The notes under the pieces: generated by a model | What the model saw: the letters and a program-made list of their open reading frames with translations, nothing else | Told to the model about the DNA's origin: nothing | The model's database searches: none | IMG/VR virus record: IMGVR_UViG_3300044715_001472 | Span: 1-42,575 of that record | Source of the DNA: a virus | DNA length: 42,575 nucleotides | Direction: 5' to 3' (one strand) | Program-made: the position numbers and the translations under genes | Shown here: positions 41,690-42,575 of the stretch, piece by piece | Numbering within the stretch: position 1 is the first letter of the stretch | Layout: every line of letters begins with the position of its first letter

Positions 41690-42575
41690 ATGCCGAGTCG
41701 TCCACCTTATAGGCCATTTAGTGGCTATATCCCCTGGGGACAATATGTAGGAAATAATCCATTAGTTGGAGCTGGAAATACTTTTGATCCACTTTCTTCT
41801 GACGTAGACCTCAATTGGGGCCGGAGGAAAAGACACTAATGATCAAAAATTTAGTAATTATTATGACTACTATTTTTCTGGTGAAGATGTAAAAATTTAT
41901 ATTGATGGATTATTCGATCCACAAGATGAGTTAGATACAGCTGGATTTACTTTCACTGTTCAACAACAAAAACAACCTCTTTATGGATTTTGGTCTTATA
42001 ACTTTGATGCGATGATGCTTGGTACTAGAGCCATTGCTGGAAGATTAAGTCTCTACACTAGATACCCTAGAAGAATGACCGACCTATTAGAAAAAGCTGC
42101 AGAAGTAAGAGTAAACTCTGCCTCAAATAAGCCAAATAGCAACAGCGTAGTTTCTCTTATGGGGTCTCAGTCAGAGTCTTTAGTTGATGAGGAAAATATA
42201 CAAAAGTACTGGGCATATAGTCAGTTAGATAGAATTACTTCAGACCCAGCTTCAAATTCTTCAGAAGGACATAATATATTTAGTTCACATCCTCCTTTTA
42301 ATTTAATAATAATGTACGGGGTACAGGACTCAAGCTTAACACCAACTGCTTCAAGTAAGAATGACGACTCTGCTTCGATTGATCAATATAATAGTTTAGA
42401 TAAAATAATGGCAACTGATATCAACCAAAGATTAGTAAAACACAGTGGCGGTTCCGGGATGGGCCCAATGAAGATTGTTTTACAAAATGTACATTTAACC
42501 AATATGTCGACTGGGTTTGAGCCAGGTGGTCAACCTTTAGTGGAGACATACGACTTTATTGCAAGAGACCACTAC
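41690..42575 (+). CDS. Tail tube paralogue 3, expressed by +1 frameshift at CGGA (3' truncated by window edge)
   Basis: ATG 41690 begins a Pro/Gly-rich leader (MPSRPPYRPFSGYIPWGQYV) that reads 44 codons to CGG 41822 and would stop at TAA 41837. A +1 shift gives GGKDTNDQKFSNYYDYYFSG and then tube-family blocks: YYFSGEDVKIYIDGLF (as YSGADIVATLVIP), FTVQQQKQPLYGFWSYNFDA, MLGTRAIAGRLSLYTRYPRR, and later FNLIIMYG and MKIVLQNVHLTNMSTGFEPG. The tube-like domain exists only if the shift takes place. It has a long Ser/Asn-rich insert (about residues 145-210) absent from the other two. Open to the right edge, 295 residues visible. Confidence 0.8.
41822..41825 (+). other. +1 frameshift site CGGA (site 4)
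   Basis: Zero frame reads TGG GGC CGG AGG AAA AGA CAC TAA. Dropping one base gives GGC-GGA-GGA-AAA-GAC-ACT and opens the tube-like frame to the window edge. CGG is codon 45 and the zero-frame stop follows four codons later. GGGG-CC precedes the site, so a run-length error is possible in principle. Confidence 0.78.

Noticed and set aside
2571-41825. CGG reassigned to another amino acid or read as Arg in frame at the four sites
   Set aside because: In all four genes the unshifted frame meets a stop within 3-4 codons and the homologous protein continues only in the +1 frame, so reassignment alone does not repair them.
2571-41825. Four independent one-base sequencing insertions
   Set aside because: Possible for any one site, but chance errors would not repeatedly fall at CGGA at similar codon positions, and two sites (9790, 17236) have no homopolymer. 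Still the key alternative to exclude with raw reads.
1-42575. tRNA genes, including a possible phage-encoded suppressor for CGGA
   Set aside because: I saw no cloverleaf or GGTTCGAATCC-like T-arm in the gaps of this window; such a gene could lie outside it.

Overview
This window is a contiguous piece of an AT-rich tailed-bacteriophage genome. It has a contractile-tail (myovirus-type) virion set: a terminase large subunit cut by the left edge, portal, prohead protease/scaffold, major capsid protein, head-tail connector proteins, tail sheath and tail tube. The host cannot be read from the sequence. The cargo genes (2-oxoglutarate oxygenases, glycosyltransferases, collagen-like fibres) resemble those of phages of aquatic bacteria, but that is inference. 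I saw no tRNA, integrase, insertion sequence or CRISPR array, and no stretch over 300 bases lacks a gene.

Layout. 1-6.3 kb: terminase, two virion-type proteins and a long fibre with a C-terminal self-cleaving chaperone. 6.3-13.4 kb: two small proteins, portal, a GT-A type glycosyltransferase, protease/scaffold, a probable head accessory protein and the capsid protein, ended by a strong hairpin terminator. 13.4-19.9 kb: Ig-like, fibre, PASTA/(Y/F)FPP-repeat and collagen-like proteins. 19.9-34.2 kb: an accessory island with ten 2-oxoglutarate/Fe(II) oxygenases of the prolyl-4-hydroxylase type, a GT61-like glycosyltransferase, a nucleotidyltransferase fused to a glutathione-peroxidase-like domain, a second peroxidase-like protein lacking the usual cysteine, and a DUF6065-type protein. 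34.2 kb to the right edge: head-tail connectors, two sheath-like proteins and three tail-tube paralogues, the last cut by the edge.

The main discovery candidate is a recurrent +1 translational frameshift at the tetranucleotide CGGA. Four virion genes (2484-3489, 9664-11401, 17123-17578, 41690-right edge) are broken in the conventional frame. In each, an in-frame CGG followed by A sits at about codon 30-45, and a zero-frame stop follows within 3-4 codons. Skipping one base, so that CGGA yields one residue (most simply GGA = Gly), restores the long protein. In a by-eye scan of all called genes on both strands I found no other in-frame CGG codon, so in this window CGG seems to be used only as a shift signal. 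The junctions fall inside recognisable domains in two genes (protease and PASTA) and directly before a recognisable domain in a third (tail tube), which supports real recoding.

A second theme is protein modification. The ten hydroxylase-like proteins lie directly downstream of genes for a (Y/F)FPP-repeat protein and a collagen-like Gly-Pro-Thr fibre, both plausible prolyl-hydroxylation substrates, and glycosyltransferases lie close by. I infer a virally encoded fibre hydroxylation (and perhaps glycosylation) pathway.
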